Positions 9,971 through 18,625 of a DNA stretch of 53,773 nt are shown piece by piece; the stretch's first letter is position 1; every line of letters starts with the position of its first letter. Origin of the DNA: Paracoccaceae bacterium (GTDB lineage: Bacteria; Pseudomonadota; Alphaproteobacteria; Rhodobacterales; Rhodobacteraceae); the NCBI GenBank assembly GCA_023383015.1, contig JAHDXW010000011.1:67563-121335 (forward strand), read 5' to 3'. Position numbers and translations under genes: made by a program. The notes beneath the pieces are model-generated. The model saw only the letters and a program-made list of their open reading frames with translations. It searched no databases and was not told where the DNA came from.

Positions 9971-11359
9971 TCAGGTCTGCAGCACCCGGCGCAGCATTTC
10001 CACGTCCTCGGCGATCTGGGGGTCGGTGCGGCGCAACTCCTCGACCCGCCGGACGCCGTGCATGATGGTGGTGTGGTCGCGCCCGCCGAAGCGGCGGCCG
10101 ATCTCGGGCAGCGAGCGGCTGGTCAGCTCCTTGCAGAGATACATCGCCACCTGTCGCGGCCGGGCCAGCGTGCGCACCCGCTTGGGCCCGATCAGGTCGG
10201 CGAAGCGGACGTTGTAGTGCTCGGCGACCTTCTTCTGGATCTCCTCGATCGTGATCCGGCGGTTGAGGCTGCGCAGCATGTCGGCAAGGCAGTCCTGGGC
10301 GAGTTCGATGGTGATCTCGCGCCCGACCAGCTGGGCGAAGGCGCAGAGCCGGTTCATCGCCCCTTCCAGCACCCGCACGTTGGTATGCAGGCTGTGGGCA
10401 AGGAACTCGATCACCCCCCGGCCGATGGTCACCCCCGAATACTGCTCGCGGAAGCCGTCGATGCGGTTCTGCAGGATGCCGAGCCTGAGCTCGTAGTCGG
10501 TGGGATGAAGGTCGACCACGAGGCCGCACTGCAGCCGCGTCGTGATCCGCGCCTCGAGGTCCTTGATCTCGCCCGGGGCGCGGTCGGCCGACAGCACGAT
10601 CTGCCGCTTGAGATCGACCAGCGCGTTGAAGGTGTGGAAGAATTCCTCCTGGGTGGAATCCTTGCCGGCGATGAAGTGGACATCGTCGATCAGGAGCACG
10701 TCGACCGAGCGGAACAGGCTCTTGAACTCCATCACCGTCTTGGTGCGCAGCGCGTTGATGAAGGCGAACATGAACTTCTCGGCCGAGATGTAGACGACCT
10801 TCGATTCGGGCCGGCGTCGGAGCAGTTCCCAGGCGATGGCGTGCATCAGATGCGTCTTGCCGAGCCCGACCCCGCCGTAGAGGAACAGCGGGTTGAAGCT
10901 GACCTCGTCCTGCTCGGCAACGCGGCGGGCGGCGGCATGGGCGAGGGCATTGGGCTTGCCGACCACAAAGCTGTCGAAGGTGTAGCGTGCCAGCAGCGGC
11001 GCGCCCGGCAGCGGCTCGTCATCGGCGGCACGGGGGCGGGCGGGCAGCGGGGTGCGCGGCGGCGCGGCCGCCTCTGACGGCAGGGAAGGGGCGGGCGCCG
11101 CAGGCTTCCCCCCACGGCCGCCCCTCACCGCGAACTCGACCCGGTTGACGGCCAGCCCCTGCAGGGCCAGCGCCGCGCGGATGTGCTCGGCGAAGTTGCG
11201 GGCCACCCAGTCGGCGATGAAGGTGGTGGGGGCGTCGAGCATGGCGACGCCGTCGCGCACCCCGGCGAAGATGAGCGGTTCGATCCAGGCGAGCACGTTG
11301 TTGCGCCCGATCACCTCCACCAGCGCGTTGCGGGCCTGCTCCCACAGCTCTGCCGACAT
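9971..11359 (-). CDS. dnaA: Chromosomal replication initiator DnaA
   Basis: This is the 462-residue AAA+ initiator that binds DnaA boxes and opens oriC. The start at 11359 yields the domain I sequence MSAELWEQARNALVEVIGRN. A Pro/Ala-rich linker (about 90-135) is domain II. Domain III has Walker A GGVGLGKTHLMHA, Walker B VLLIDDVHF and sensor motifs. Domain IV has the DnaA signature GGRDHTTIMHGVRRVEEL for box recognition. It is followed by dnaN and recF in the conserved order. A longer in-frame ATG at 11476 would add a Pro/Gly-rich, atypical leader. Confidence 0.97.
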   Translation of the reverse strand: MSAELWEQARNALVEVIGRNNVLAWIEPLIFAGVRDGVAMLDAPTTFIADWVARNFAEHIRAALALQGLAVNRVEFAVRGGRGGKPAAPAPSLPSEAAAPPRTPLPARPRAADDEPLPGAPLLARYTFDSFVVGKPNALAHAAARRVAEQDEVSFNPLFLYGGVGLGKTHLMHAIAWELLRRRPESKVVYISAEKFMFAFINALRTKTVMEFKSLFRSVDVLLIDDVHFIAGKDSTQEEFFHTFNALVDLKRQIVLSADRAPGEIKDLEARITTRLQCGLVVDLHPTDYELRLGILQNRIDGFREQYSGVTIGRGVIEFLAHSLHTNVRVLEGAMNRLCAFAQLVGREITIELAQDCLADMLRSLNRRITIEEIQKKVAEHYNVRFADLIGPKRVRTLARPRQVAMYLCKELTSRSLPEIGRRFGGRDHTTIMHGVRRVEELRRTDPQIAEDVEMLRRVLQT

Positions 11360-11821
11360 CCGTTCGCCACCTCTCCAGTCCCGCCTGCCTGCCGGCCGGT
11401 GATGCCCCCCGCCGCCGCGTCCGCCAGCGGGCGCAGGGGCACGACCATGTGGTCCGGGGAAGGGAAAGGGCAGCACGAAACGACCGACAGGAAGCGGCGC
11501 GACACGCTGGCCGCCCGGTCCATGCCGTCATCCCGAACTGACCGGCATGTCGCCGCCCCGTCCAGGCTGCGGCCCGATCTGCTGCCGGCGATTCCACCAC
11601 GCCCCCCCGGACCGATTGAATCGCCATCAGAGGCTATCAAGGGCGCGTGAACGGGTGCAACCGAACATCGTGCTTGACGTGCCCCCGCATGCCCCGAATC
11701 CGGCAATCGGTGCGCCGTTGCCACGGCGGTCGCCGGGGTCGGCGGCCGGACGCAGAAAAGGGGCGCGCCCTTCGGCGCCCCCCTTGCATGCGATCCGGCG
11801 GTTGGCGTCGGCCTGCGGCGG
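11360..11821. other. 462-base non-coding stretch between dnaA and rpsT
   Basis: This is the longest gene-free interval of the window. It must hold the dnaA leader and promoter and the rpsT 3' region. I see the rpsT terminator (11756-11785) and a slightly less GC-rich patch at 11615-11680. Minus-strand TTGCAC and TTGATA elements in that patch could belong to a dnaA promoter, but neither is followed by a convincing -10. I found no TTATCCACA-type DnaA box, no AT-rich unwinding element and no repeats, so it does not look like a classical oriC. Open frames across it have no recognisable protein. Confidence 0.6.
11756..11785 (-). terminator. Intrinsic terminator of rpsT
   Basis: On the minus strand a G/C stem (GGGGCGCC pairing with GGCG-CG-CCCC, with a small bulge) closes a GAAG loop and is followed by TTTT (11756-11759). 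It begins about 36 bases after the rpsT stop and separates rpsT from the dnaA operon. Confidence 0.7.
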
Positions 11822-12088
11822 TCAGCCCTGGAGGGCGTTCACCCGCGCGGAAAGCCGCGACATCTTGCGGGCAAGGGTGTTGCGATGCACAACCCCCTTG
11901 GTCACGCCGCGCGCCATCTCGGGCTGGGCAACGCGCAGGGCCTCGGCCGCCGCACCGCGGTTGCCCGAGGCGATCGCCTCCTCGACCTTGCGCAGGTAGG
12001 TACGGATGCGCGACCGGCGCATCTTGTTGACCAGGGTGCGGCTGATCGTCTGGCGCGCGCGCTTCTTGGACTGGGGCGTATTGGCCAT
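11822..12088 (-). CDS. rpsT: 30S ribosomal protein S20
   Basis: This is the 88-residue primary 16S rRNA-binding protein of the small subunit. The start at 12088 gives the family N-terminus [19 protein letters not shown]. The rest is helical, basic and Ala-rich ([34 protein letters not shown]). Position directly upstream of dnaA is the usual alphaproteobacterial arrangement. A strong promoter lies about 45 bases upstream of the start codon and a terminator follows, so it is a single-gene transcript. Confidence 0.97.
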   Translation of the reverse strand: MANTPQSKKRARQTISRTLVNKMRRSRIRTYLRKVEEAIASGNRGAAAEALRVAQPEMARGVTKGVVHRNTLARKMSRLSARVNALQG

Positions 12089-12131
12089 CGGGGCTTCTTC
12101 CGCTCTGGGCTGTCTTCGATCTGAAGCCGCG

Positions 12132-12160
12132 CCTATAGGGGGGAGTCGCGGCCAAGTCAA
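12132..12160 (-). promoter_or_regulatory. rpsT promoter
   Basis: On the minus strand TTGACT (12155-12160) and TATAGG (12132-12137) are separated by 17 bases. This is one of the best sigma-70-type promoters in the window, as expected for a ribosomal protein gene. Confidence 0.75.
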
Positions 12161-12210
12161 CGGCTGTCGGCAAGGCCGCGACCGGCGCCGGCGCCGATGG
12201 CGGCGCCGGT

Positions 12211-12987
<777 letters not shown>

Positions 12988-13038
12988 GGTTTCTCCCTTG
13001 GTCCGGTCCGCCCGAACGGCCGCCCGCGCCGCTGCATC

Positions 13039-13890
13039 CTACCTCTGGCAGCGGGGGCAGTGGAAGGTGGAACGCCCCGCCTGCACCGTCCGCCGGATGC
13101 TGCCGCCGCAGCCGGGCGCCGGGCAGGGCTGGCCCGCGCGGTCGTAGACCCGGAAGGCGTGCTGGAAATAGCCAAGCTCGCCGTCGGTGCGGCGGTAGTC
13201 GCGTAAGGACGAGCCGCCGGCGTCGATCGCCTCGGCCAGCACCGTGCGGATCGCCGCGGCGAGCGCGGCGACGCGCGGGGCGGCGATCCGCCCCGCCGGC
13301 CGCCAGGGGGCGATGCCGGCGCGATGCAGCGCCTCGGCGGCGTAGATGTTGCCGAGCCCGGCCACCACCCGCTGGTCCAGGAGCGCCGCCTTCACCGGCA
13401 TCCGCCGCCCGGCGAGGCCGGCCGCGAGCGGGCCGGGGCCGAAGGCGTTGCCCAGGGGCTCGGGGCCCAGCCCGGCGAGCAGCGGGTGGGCCTCGATGCG
13501 GTCGGTCGGCCAGAGGTCCATCAACCCGAAGCGGCGCGGGTCGTTGTAGGTGATGCGCACGCCGGCTGCCGTCTCGATCAGCACATGGTCGTGCTGCCCG
13601 GGAGCGGCGTGGGCATGGTGGAACCCTCCCAGCGCCGCGCCCGAGACGAGGACGCGCCCCGACATGCCGAGATGGACGACAAGCGTCTCGCCGGTGTCGA
13701 GGTCGGCAAGAAGGTACTTCGAGCGCCGTCCGAGCCGGTTGACGCGGGCGCCCGCAAGCCGCTCGGCGAAGCGTTCCGGCAGGGGGCGGCGCAGGTCGGG
13801 CCGGCGCGTCTCGGCCCGGGCGATCATGCAGCCTTCGAGCACCGGGACGAGGCCGCGGCGGACCGTCCCGACCTCGGGCAGTTCCGGCAT
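13039..13890 (-). CDS. mutM: Formamidopyrimidine-DNA glycosylase (MutM/Fpg)
   Basis: This 283-residue bifunctional glycosylase/AP lyase removes 8-oxoguanine and formamidopyrimidines. It starts PELPEV with the catalytic Pro2 and Glu3 and has the conserved [11 protein letters not shown] lysine, the HLGMSG motif, YNDPRRFG, the helix-two-turn-helix region [11 protein letters not shown], and a C-terminal zinc finger (C-x4-C, then CPRCQR). Two oddities: residue 8, normally Glu in PELPEVET, is Gly here (GGG codon), and a run of 12 G lies 2 bases before the start codon on the minus strand. The gene is divergent from ubiE. The function call is firm; whether activity is normal is open. Confidence 0.95.
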   Translation of the reverse strand: MPELPEVGTVRRGLVPVLEGCMIARAETRRPDLRRPLPERFAERLAGARVNRLGRRSKYLLADLDTGETLVVHLGMSGRVLVSGAALGGFHHAHAAPGQHDHVLIETAAGVRITYNDPRRFGLMDLWPTDRIEAHPLLAGLGPEPLGNAFGPGPLAAGLAGRRMPVKAALLDQRVVAGLGNIYAAEALHRAGIAPWRPAGRIAAPRVAALAAAIRTVLAEAIDAGGSSLRDYRRTDGELGYFQHAFRVYDRAGQPCPAPGCGGSIRRTVQAGRSTFHCPRCQR

Positions 13891-13892
13891 CG

Positions 13893-13904
13893 CCCCCCCC
13901 CCCC
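13893..13904. repeat. Homopolymer of 12 C (12 G on the mutM strand)
   Basis: Twelve consecutive C sit immediately upstream of mutM, in its leader on the minus strand and 2 bases from its ATG. They occupy the place of the ribosome site. Such tracts can slip during replication or sequencing. Confidence 0.85.
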
Positions 13905-13924
13905 CGCGCGGACCTTCCGGCGCA

Positions 13925-13952
13925 TTGCGGCTTCTCGGTCCCGCCCTATAAG
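13925..13952 (+). promoter_or_regulatory. Candidate ubiE-ubiB promoter
   Basis: TTGCGG (13925-13930) and TATAAG (13947-13952) are separated by 16 bases. The -10 is followed 31 bases later by the ubiE ATG, and GGGAAGGGCAGGGC just before the ATG can serve as ribosome site. Confidence 0.55.
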
Positions 13953-13982
13953 GAGGGCGGCCAGCGGTGGGAAGGGCAGGGC

Positions 13983-14756
13983 ATGGGCGGGGACGACGGC
14001 GAGGCGGCCGCGCGGGAAGGGGCGGCCACCCATTTCGGGTTCCGCAGCGTGCCCGAGGGCGAGAAAGCCGGCCTCGTGCGCGGGGTCTTCACCTCAGTCG
14101 CCGCGCGCTACGACCTAATGAACGACCTCATGAGCGGCGGCGTCCACCGGCTGTGGAAGGACGCGATGATGGACTGGCTGGCCCCGCGCGACGGCCAGCG
14201 GCTGCTCGATGTCGCCGGCGGGACGGGCGACATCGCCTTCCGCTTCCTGCGCCGGGCACCCGCGGCCGCGGCAGTGGTGTGCGACATGACCGAGGCGATG
14301 CTGGCCGAGGGGCGCAAGCGCGCCGAGGCCGCCCGGCTGGCCGACCGGCTGGAGTGGGTGCAGGGCGACGCCATGGCGCTGCCCTTCGCCGACGCGGGCT
14401 TCGACGTCTGCACGATCTCCTTCGGCATCCGCAACGTCACCCGCCCCGGGGCCGCGCTGGCCGAGGCGTTCCGCGTGCTGCGCCCGGGCGGGCGGCTGAT
14501 GGTGCTGGAGTTCAGCCGGGTCGCGCCCGAGGCGCTGGCCTGGGCCTACGACCGCTACTCCTTCAACGTCATCCCGGCGATGGGCCGGGCCGTCACCGGC
14601 GACCGCGAGAGCTATCAGTACCTGGTCGAATCGATCCGCCGATTCCCCGACCAGGAGCGCTTCGCGGCGATGATGCGCGATGCAGGCTTCGGCCTCGTGA
14701 AGTACCGCAACCTCAGCTTCGGCGTCGCTGCGCTGCATTCTGGCTGGAAGCTCTAG
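13983..14756 (+). CDS. ubiE: Ubiquinone/menaquinone biosynthesis C-methyltransferase UbiE
   Basis: This 257-residue SAM-dependent methyltransferase adds the ring C-methyl group in quinone synthesis. The family motif [18 protein letters not shown] is followed by VHRLWKD, the SAM-binding loop [16 protein letters not shown], then [16 protein letters not shown] and [15 protein letters not shown]. The C-terminal [20 protein letters not shown] and [15 protein letters not shown] are also family-typical. An N-terminal extension of about 20 residues is seen in alphaproteobacterial members. The stop codon is immediately followed by the GTG of ubiB, so the two are co-translated. Confidence 0.96.
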   Translation: MGGDDGEAAAREGAATHFGFRSVPEGEKAGLVRGVFTSVAARYDLMNDLMSGGVHRLWKDAMMDWLAPRDGQRLLDVAGGTGDIAFRFLRRAPAAAAVVCDMTEAMLAEGRKRAEAARLADRLEWVQGDAMALPFADAGFDVCTISFGIRNVTRPGAALAEAFRVLRPGGRLMVLEFSRVAPEALAWAYDRYSFNVIPAMGRAVTGDRESYQYLVESIRRFPDQERFAAMMRDAGFGLVKYRNLSFGVAALHSGWKL

Positions 14757-16286
14757 GTGCGCGGCCCCCACAACATCTGGCGGCTGGTGCGCACCGGGGC
14801 GACCTTTGCCCGCACCGGGGCGCTGGGTGTCGTGCTCGAGGCCTTCCGCGCCCCGCCCCGGCTGCGGATGGCGGTCTGGGCGCTGTCCTGGCCGTTCAAG
14901 TGGCTGGGCCTGCGGGGCGACCCCGCGCTGCCGCCGGCAACGCGGGCGCTGACGGCGCTCGGCCCGGCCTACATCAAGTTCGGCCAGACCCTGTCCACCC
15001 GTCCCGACGTTGTGGGAGAGGAGATCGCCGACCAGCTGCGCTACCTGCAGGACCGGCTGCCGCCCTTCGACACCGCGACCGCCCGCGCCACCGTCGCCGA
15101 TGAGCTCGCGACCCCGGTCGACCAGCTCTTCGATGCGTTCTCCGACGCCATCGCGGCCGCCTCGATCGCCCAGGTGCACCGCGCGCGGCTGGCCGGCAGC
15201 GGCGAGGCGGTGGCCGTCAAGGTGCTGCGGCCGGGCATCGAGCGCGCCTTCCGGCGCGACATCGATGCCTTCTACCTCGCGGCGGCGCTGATCGAGGCGA
15301 TCTCGCCGGCCTCGCGGCGGTTGCGGCCGACCGATGTGATCGCCCATTTCGAGAGCGTGGTGGCCGGCGAACTGGACCTGCGCCTGGAGACCGCGGCAGC
15401 CTCGGAATTTCTCGACAACACGCGCGACGACCCGGGCTTCCGGGTGCCGCGGCCGTACTGGTTCCTGTCGGCGCGCCGGGTGATGACCCTCGCCTGGGCC
15501 GATGGCGCGCCCCTTGGCGACAACGCGGCCATCGACGCCGCCGGGCACGACCGCCGGGTTCTGGGCGAGCGGGTGCTGCAGCTGTTCCTGCGCCACGCGC
15601 TGCGCGACGGCTATTTCCACGGCGACATGCACCAGGGCAACCTGAAGGTCGATCCCGGCGGCGACATCGTGGCGCTGGACTTCGGGATCATGGGGCGGAT
15701 CGACGAATACACCCGTCGCGTCTATGCCGAGATCCTCTACGGCTTCATCCGCCGCGACTACCGCCGCGTCGCCGAGGTGCACTTCGAGGCCGGCTACGTG
15801 CCCGCCGACCGCGACATCGACGAGTTCGCCCGCGCGCTGCGCTCGGTCGGCGAGCCGATCTTCGGCATGGACGCCACCCGCATCTCGATGGCGCGGCTGC
15901 TGGCCTACCTCTTCGAGGTGACGGAGCGCTTCGGAATGCAGACCCGCACCGAGCTTCTGCTGCTGCAGCGCACGATGGTGGTGGTCGAGGGGGTGGCGAG
16001 GTCGCTGCATCCGCAGATCAACATCTGGGAGGTGGCGCGCCCGGTGGTGGAACTCTACATCCGCGAGAACATCGGGCCGCGGGCGGTGCTGCGCGACCTC
16101 GCCCGCACAGCGCGGGTGCTGGCCCGCTTCGGACCGCGGCTGCCAAAGCTGGTCGAGGCCGAGCTGATCCGCCTCGGAGTGATGCCCGCGCCGCAGCCAG
16201 CCCGCGGCATGCCGCCCCCGGCGGGGCTGCTGCTGGCCGGAGCGGCCGCCGGCGGCGCGGCGGTCTGGCTGCTGCTGTCGCTGTAG
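14757..16286 (+). CDS. ubiB: UbiB family protein kinase-like ATPase (ubiquinone biosynthesis)
   Basis: This is a 509-residue ABC1/ADCK/UbiB protein, an atypical kinase-fold ATPase needed for coenzyme Q synthesis, probably by acting on lipid intermediates at the membrane. Characteristic motifs are KFGQTLSTRPDV (the KxGQ motif), AAASIAQVHRARL (Ala-rich nucleotide loop), AVKVLRPG (catalytic Lys), YFHGDMHQGNLKV and ALDFGIMGR. Two C-terminal hydrophobic segments (about 485-508) would anchor it in the membrane. The only workable start is the GTG directly after the ubiE stop. In relatives the next gene is often coaBC; here a polysaccharide gene follows instead. Confidence 0.95.
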   Translation: MRGPHNIWRLVRTGATFARTGALGVVLEAFRAPPRLRMAVWALSWPFKWLGLRGDPALPPATRALTALGPAYIKFGQTLSTRPDVVGEEIADQLRYLQDRLPPFDTATARATVADELATPVDQLFDAFSDAIAAASIAQVHRARLAGSGEAVAVKVLRPGIERAFRRDIDAFYLAAALIEAISPASRRLRPTDVIAHFESVVAGELDLRLETAAASEFLDNTRDDPGFRVPRPYWFLSARRVMTLAWADGAPLGDNAAIDAAGHDRRVLGERVLQLFLRHALRDGYFHGDMHQGNLKVDPGGDIVALDFGIMGRIDEYTRRVYAEILYGFIRRDYRRVAEVHFEAGYVPADRDIDEFARALRSVGEPIFGMDATRISMARLLAYLFEVTERFGMQTRTELLLLQRTMVVVEGVARSLHPQINIWEVARPVVELYIRENIGPRAVLRDLARTARVLARFGPRLPKLVEAELIRLGVMPAPQPARGMPPPAGLLLAGAAAGGAAVWLLLSL

Positions 16287-16448
16287 GGCGCACGCCGGTC
16301 CGTCGTGTGCCGCCGGCGGGGCCGCGGGAGGGAACGCGGGCGCCCTGTCCGGGCGCTGCGACCGGACGCCGCTGGGGCCATCCGGCGGCCGGGTAGGCGG
16401 ATGCTTGCCCATCGCGCCGGCAGCCCGCGCGGATGCGGCGCGTCGCGC

Positions 16449-16477
16449 TTGCTGCAGCGCGGCTTCCGGTCTACCAG
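16449..16477 (+). promoter_or_regulatory. Candidate promoter of the polysaccharide locus
   Basis: TTGCTG (16449-16454) and TACCAG (16472-16477) are separated by 17 bases, in the 265-base gap between ubiB and the dehydratase gene. The match is moderate. The same gap has a GC-rich hairpin (GCGCCC/GGGCGC, about 16338-16354) without a T run, which may end the ubiB transcript. Confidence 0.35.
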
Positions 16478-16551
16478 CGGTGCAGGACCGCCCCGCGGAC
16501 CGGCCCCGCGCGTTGCGCGCGACCGGCCCGTGGCACAACGGACGGCCGGAC

Positions 16552-18552
16552 ATGGGAACGGGCCCCGCAGTGCTGCACAAGCGCATCTACCGCGTCGCGG
16601 CCAACCTGTCGCGCAACCAGAAGCGGTGGATCCTGCTTGCGGTCGACTGCCTGCTGGTGCCGCTGGCCCTGGTGGTGACCATGGCGCTGCTCAACAACGG
16701 CGGCGCGGGCATGAAGCTGATGCCGGTGTCGCCGGCGGCGCTGCTGCTGCTGTGCGCGGCAGCGGCGGTGACCTCGGACATGATGGGCATCCCGCGAATC
16801 AAGCTGAATGCCTACGAGATGCGCGCCACCCGCAAGACGGCGCTGTTCGCCGCGATCGTGGCGGCGGTGCTGGGGGTGCTGGATGCGGCAATGGCGATCG
16901 CCCTGCCGGCGGCGGCGGTGATCCTGTTCGGCATCCTCTTCTTCCTGATGGTGGCGCTGTCGCGGCTGGCGATGCTGCATTCGCTCTTGTGGGTCTACCG
17001 CGTCGGCCAGCCGACCTGCCGGGTGCTGATCTACGGCGCCGGCACCACCGGCGCCCAGCTCGCCGCGGCGCTGAAGTCGCACGAATCGATCGAGCCGGTC
17101 GCCTTCATCGACGACAACCCCGCCCTGCAGTCGCTGACCATCGCCGGATTGCAGGTCTTTCCGCCGACCCAGATCCAGCAGATCGTGGCCGAGCGGCTGG
17201 TCAGCCGCGTGCTGCTGGCGATGCCCTCGGCATCCTGGCCCAAGCAGGCCGAGATCGTGCGCCGGCTGCAGAAGATGGGCCTTGACGTGCATGCTCTGCC
17301 CTCCTTCGCCCAGCTGGTGGGCGAGGAGCCGCTGATCGACAAGTTCCGCCCCGTCGCCCCCGGCCGGGTGCTGGGGCGCGACCAGCTTGACGCCGAGCTT
17401 CCCGGCACCCGGGCCGCCTACCGCGGCCGCGTGGTGCTGGTCTCGGGTGCCGGCGGCTCGATCGGCTCGGAGCTCTGCCGCCAGCTGCTCGCCTGCAAGC
17501 CGCGGCGGCTGGTGCTGTTCGAGGTCAGCGAGATCGCGCTCTACACGCTCGACATGGAACTGCGCCTGCACGCGGGCGAGGGCCCCACCGAGATCGTGGC
17601 GGTGCTGGGCTCGGTGACCGATTCGCGCATGGCGCGGGCGGTGATGCACAGCCACGGCGTGGAGATCGTCTTCCACGCCGCCGCCTACAAGCATGTTCCG
17701 CTGGTCGAGGACAACCCGGTGGCCGGGATGGCCAACAACGTCCTCGGCACCCGCACGCTGGCCGATGCGGCGCGCGAGGCCGGGGTGGCGCGGTTCATCC
17801 TCATCTCCTCGGACAAGGCGGTGCGGCCGCGTGGCATCATGGGTGCCTCCAAGCGGCTGGCCGAGATGGTCATCCAGGACATGGCCCGGCGGTCGCAGCG
17901 GACGGTGTTCTCGATCGTCCGCTTCGGCAACGTGCTGGGCTCATCGGGCTCGGTCATCCCGCTGTTCCAGGAACAGATCGCCCGCGGCGGCCCGGTGACG
18001 GTGACCCATCCCGAGGTCACGCGCTACTTCATGACCATCTCGGAAGCCTGCCGCCTCGTCCTCGTCGTCGGCTCGTTCAGCTCGGGCGGCGAGGGTGGCG
18101 ACCCGGTGTCGGGCACGGTCTTCGTGCTCGACATGGGCAGGCCGGTTCGCATCGTCGACCTCGCCCGCCAGATGGTCCATGCCTCGGGCTACAGCGTCCG
18201 CGACGAGGACCACCCCGACGGCGACATCGCCATCGAGTACATCGGCCTGCGCCGGGGCGAGAAGCTGCACGAGGAACTCCTGATCGGCGAGGGCCTGCTG
18301 ACCACACCGCACCCGAAGATTCTCCACGCCCGCGAGGACTGCCTGTCGGAGATCGAGGTCGCGGCGGCGCTTCGGGCGCTGCGCGGCGCGGTGGCGAGCG
18401 GAGAGGCGGCGGCGGCCCGCGAGGTGGCCTTGGTGTTCGTTCCCGGCTATGCCCCCAGCGACGCCGGCGCCGCGTCCGGTGGCGGTCCCGCGCGGGCGGC
18501 GGCCCTGCCAAGGGTGGAGGAGACGGCGCTCCGCCCGGGGGCCGCGACCTGA
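16552..18552 (+). CDS. Membrane-anchored nucleotide-sugar 4,6-dehydratase (CapD/PglF/WbpM type)
   Basis: This 666-residue polysaccharide-biosynthesis protein has about four membrane helices in residues 26-145. A first Rossmann domain begins at CRVLIYGAGTTGAQ (about 156-170). A catalytic SDR domain starts at VVLVSGAGGSIGSEL (about 294-308). The active-site pattern is SSDKAVRP (Ser420-Asp421-Lys422) with Met430-x3-Lys434 in place of Tyr-x3-Lys, as in PglF/FlaA1-type UDP-GlcNAc dehydratases. It likely makes a 4-keto-6-deoxy sugar for capsule or exopolysaccharide. I chose the ATG at 16552; an earlier in-frame ATG at 16405 gives an atypical basic extension. YjbH/YjbF genes follow. Confidence 0.88.
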   Translation: MGTGPAVLHKRIYRVAANLSRNQKRWILLAVDCLLVPLALVVTMALLNNGGAGMKLMPVSPAALLLLCAAAAVTSDMMGIPRIKLNAYEMRATRKTALFAAIVAAVLGVLDAAMAIALPAAAVILFGILFFLMVALSRLAMLHSLLWVYRVGQPTCRVLIYGAGTTGAQLAAALKSHESIEPVAFIDDNPALQSLTIAGLQVFPPTQIQQIVAERLVSRVLLAMPSASWPKQAEIVRRLQKMGLDVHALPSFAQLVGEEPLIDKFRPVAPGRVLGRDQLDAELPGTRAAYRGRVVLVSGAGGSIGSELCRQLLACKPRRLVLFEVSEIALYTLDMELRLHAGEGPTEIVAVLGSVTDSRMARAVMHSHGVEIVFHAAAYKHVPLVEDNPVAGMANNVLGTRTLADAAREAGVARFILISSDKAVRPRGIMGASKRLAEMVIQDMARRSQRTVFSIVRFGNVLGSSGSVIPLFQEQIARGGPVTVTHPEVTRYFMTISEACRLVLVVGSFSSGGEGGDPVSGTVFVLDMGRPVRIVDLARQMVHASGYSVRDEDHPDGDIAIEYIGLRRGEKLHEELLIGEGLLTTPHPKILHAREDCLSEIEVAAALRALRGAVASGEAAAAREVALVFVPGYAPSDAGAASGGGPARAAALPRVEETALRPGAAT

Positions 18553-18571
18553 CGGGCAGAGCCCTTGGGGG

Positions 18572-18600
18572 TTGTCTGGCGTGCAGGCCGCCTCTACAAC
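18572..18600 (+). promoter_or_regulatory. Candidate promoter of the yjbH-like gene
   Basis: TTGTCT (18572-18577) and TACAAC (18595-18600) are separated by 17 bases and lie 26 bases before the chosen start codon. This gives the export genes a possible promoter independent of the dehydratase gene. Confidence 0.5.
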
Positions 18601-18625
18601 AGACCGAACGACGAGGGACATGGGC

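Noticed and set aside
11635-11670. Minus-strand TTGCAC/TTGATA elements as a definite dnaA promoter
   Set aside because: No convincing -10 at a proper distance, so it is mentioned only as a weak possibility in the intergenic entry.
16338-16354. GCGCCC/GGGCGC hairpin after ubiB as an intrinsic terminator
   Set aside because: No T run follows, and such GC hairpins are frequent by chance in this composition.
14115-16586. An 823-codon frame antisense to ubiE and ubiB
   Set aside because: Its composition (His/Arg/Gln-rich, no hydrophobic pattern) is that of an antisense shadow of well-identified genes.
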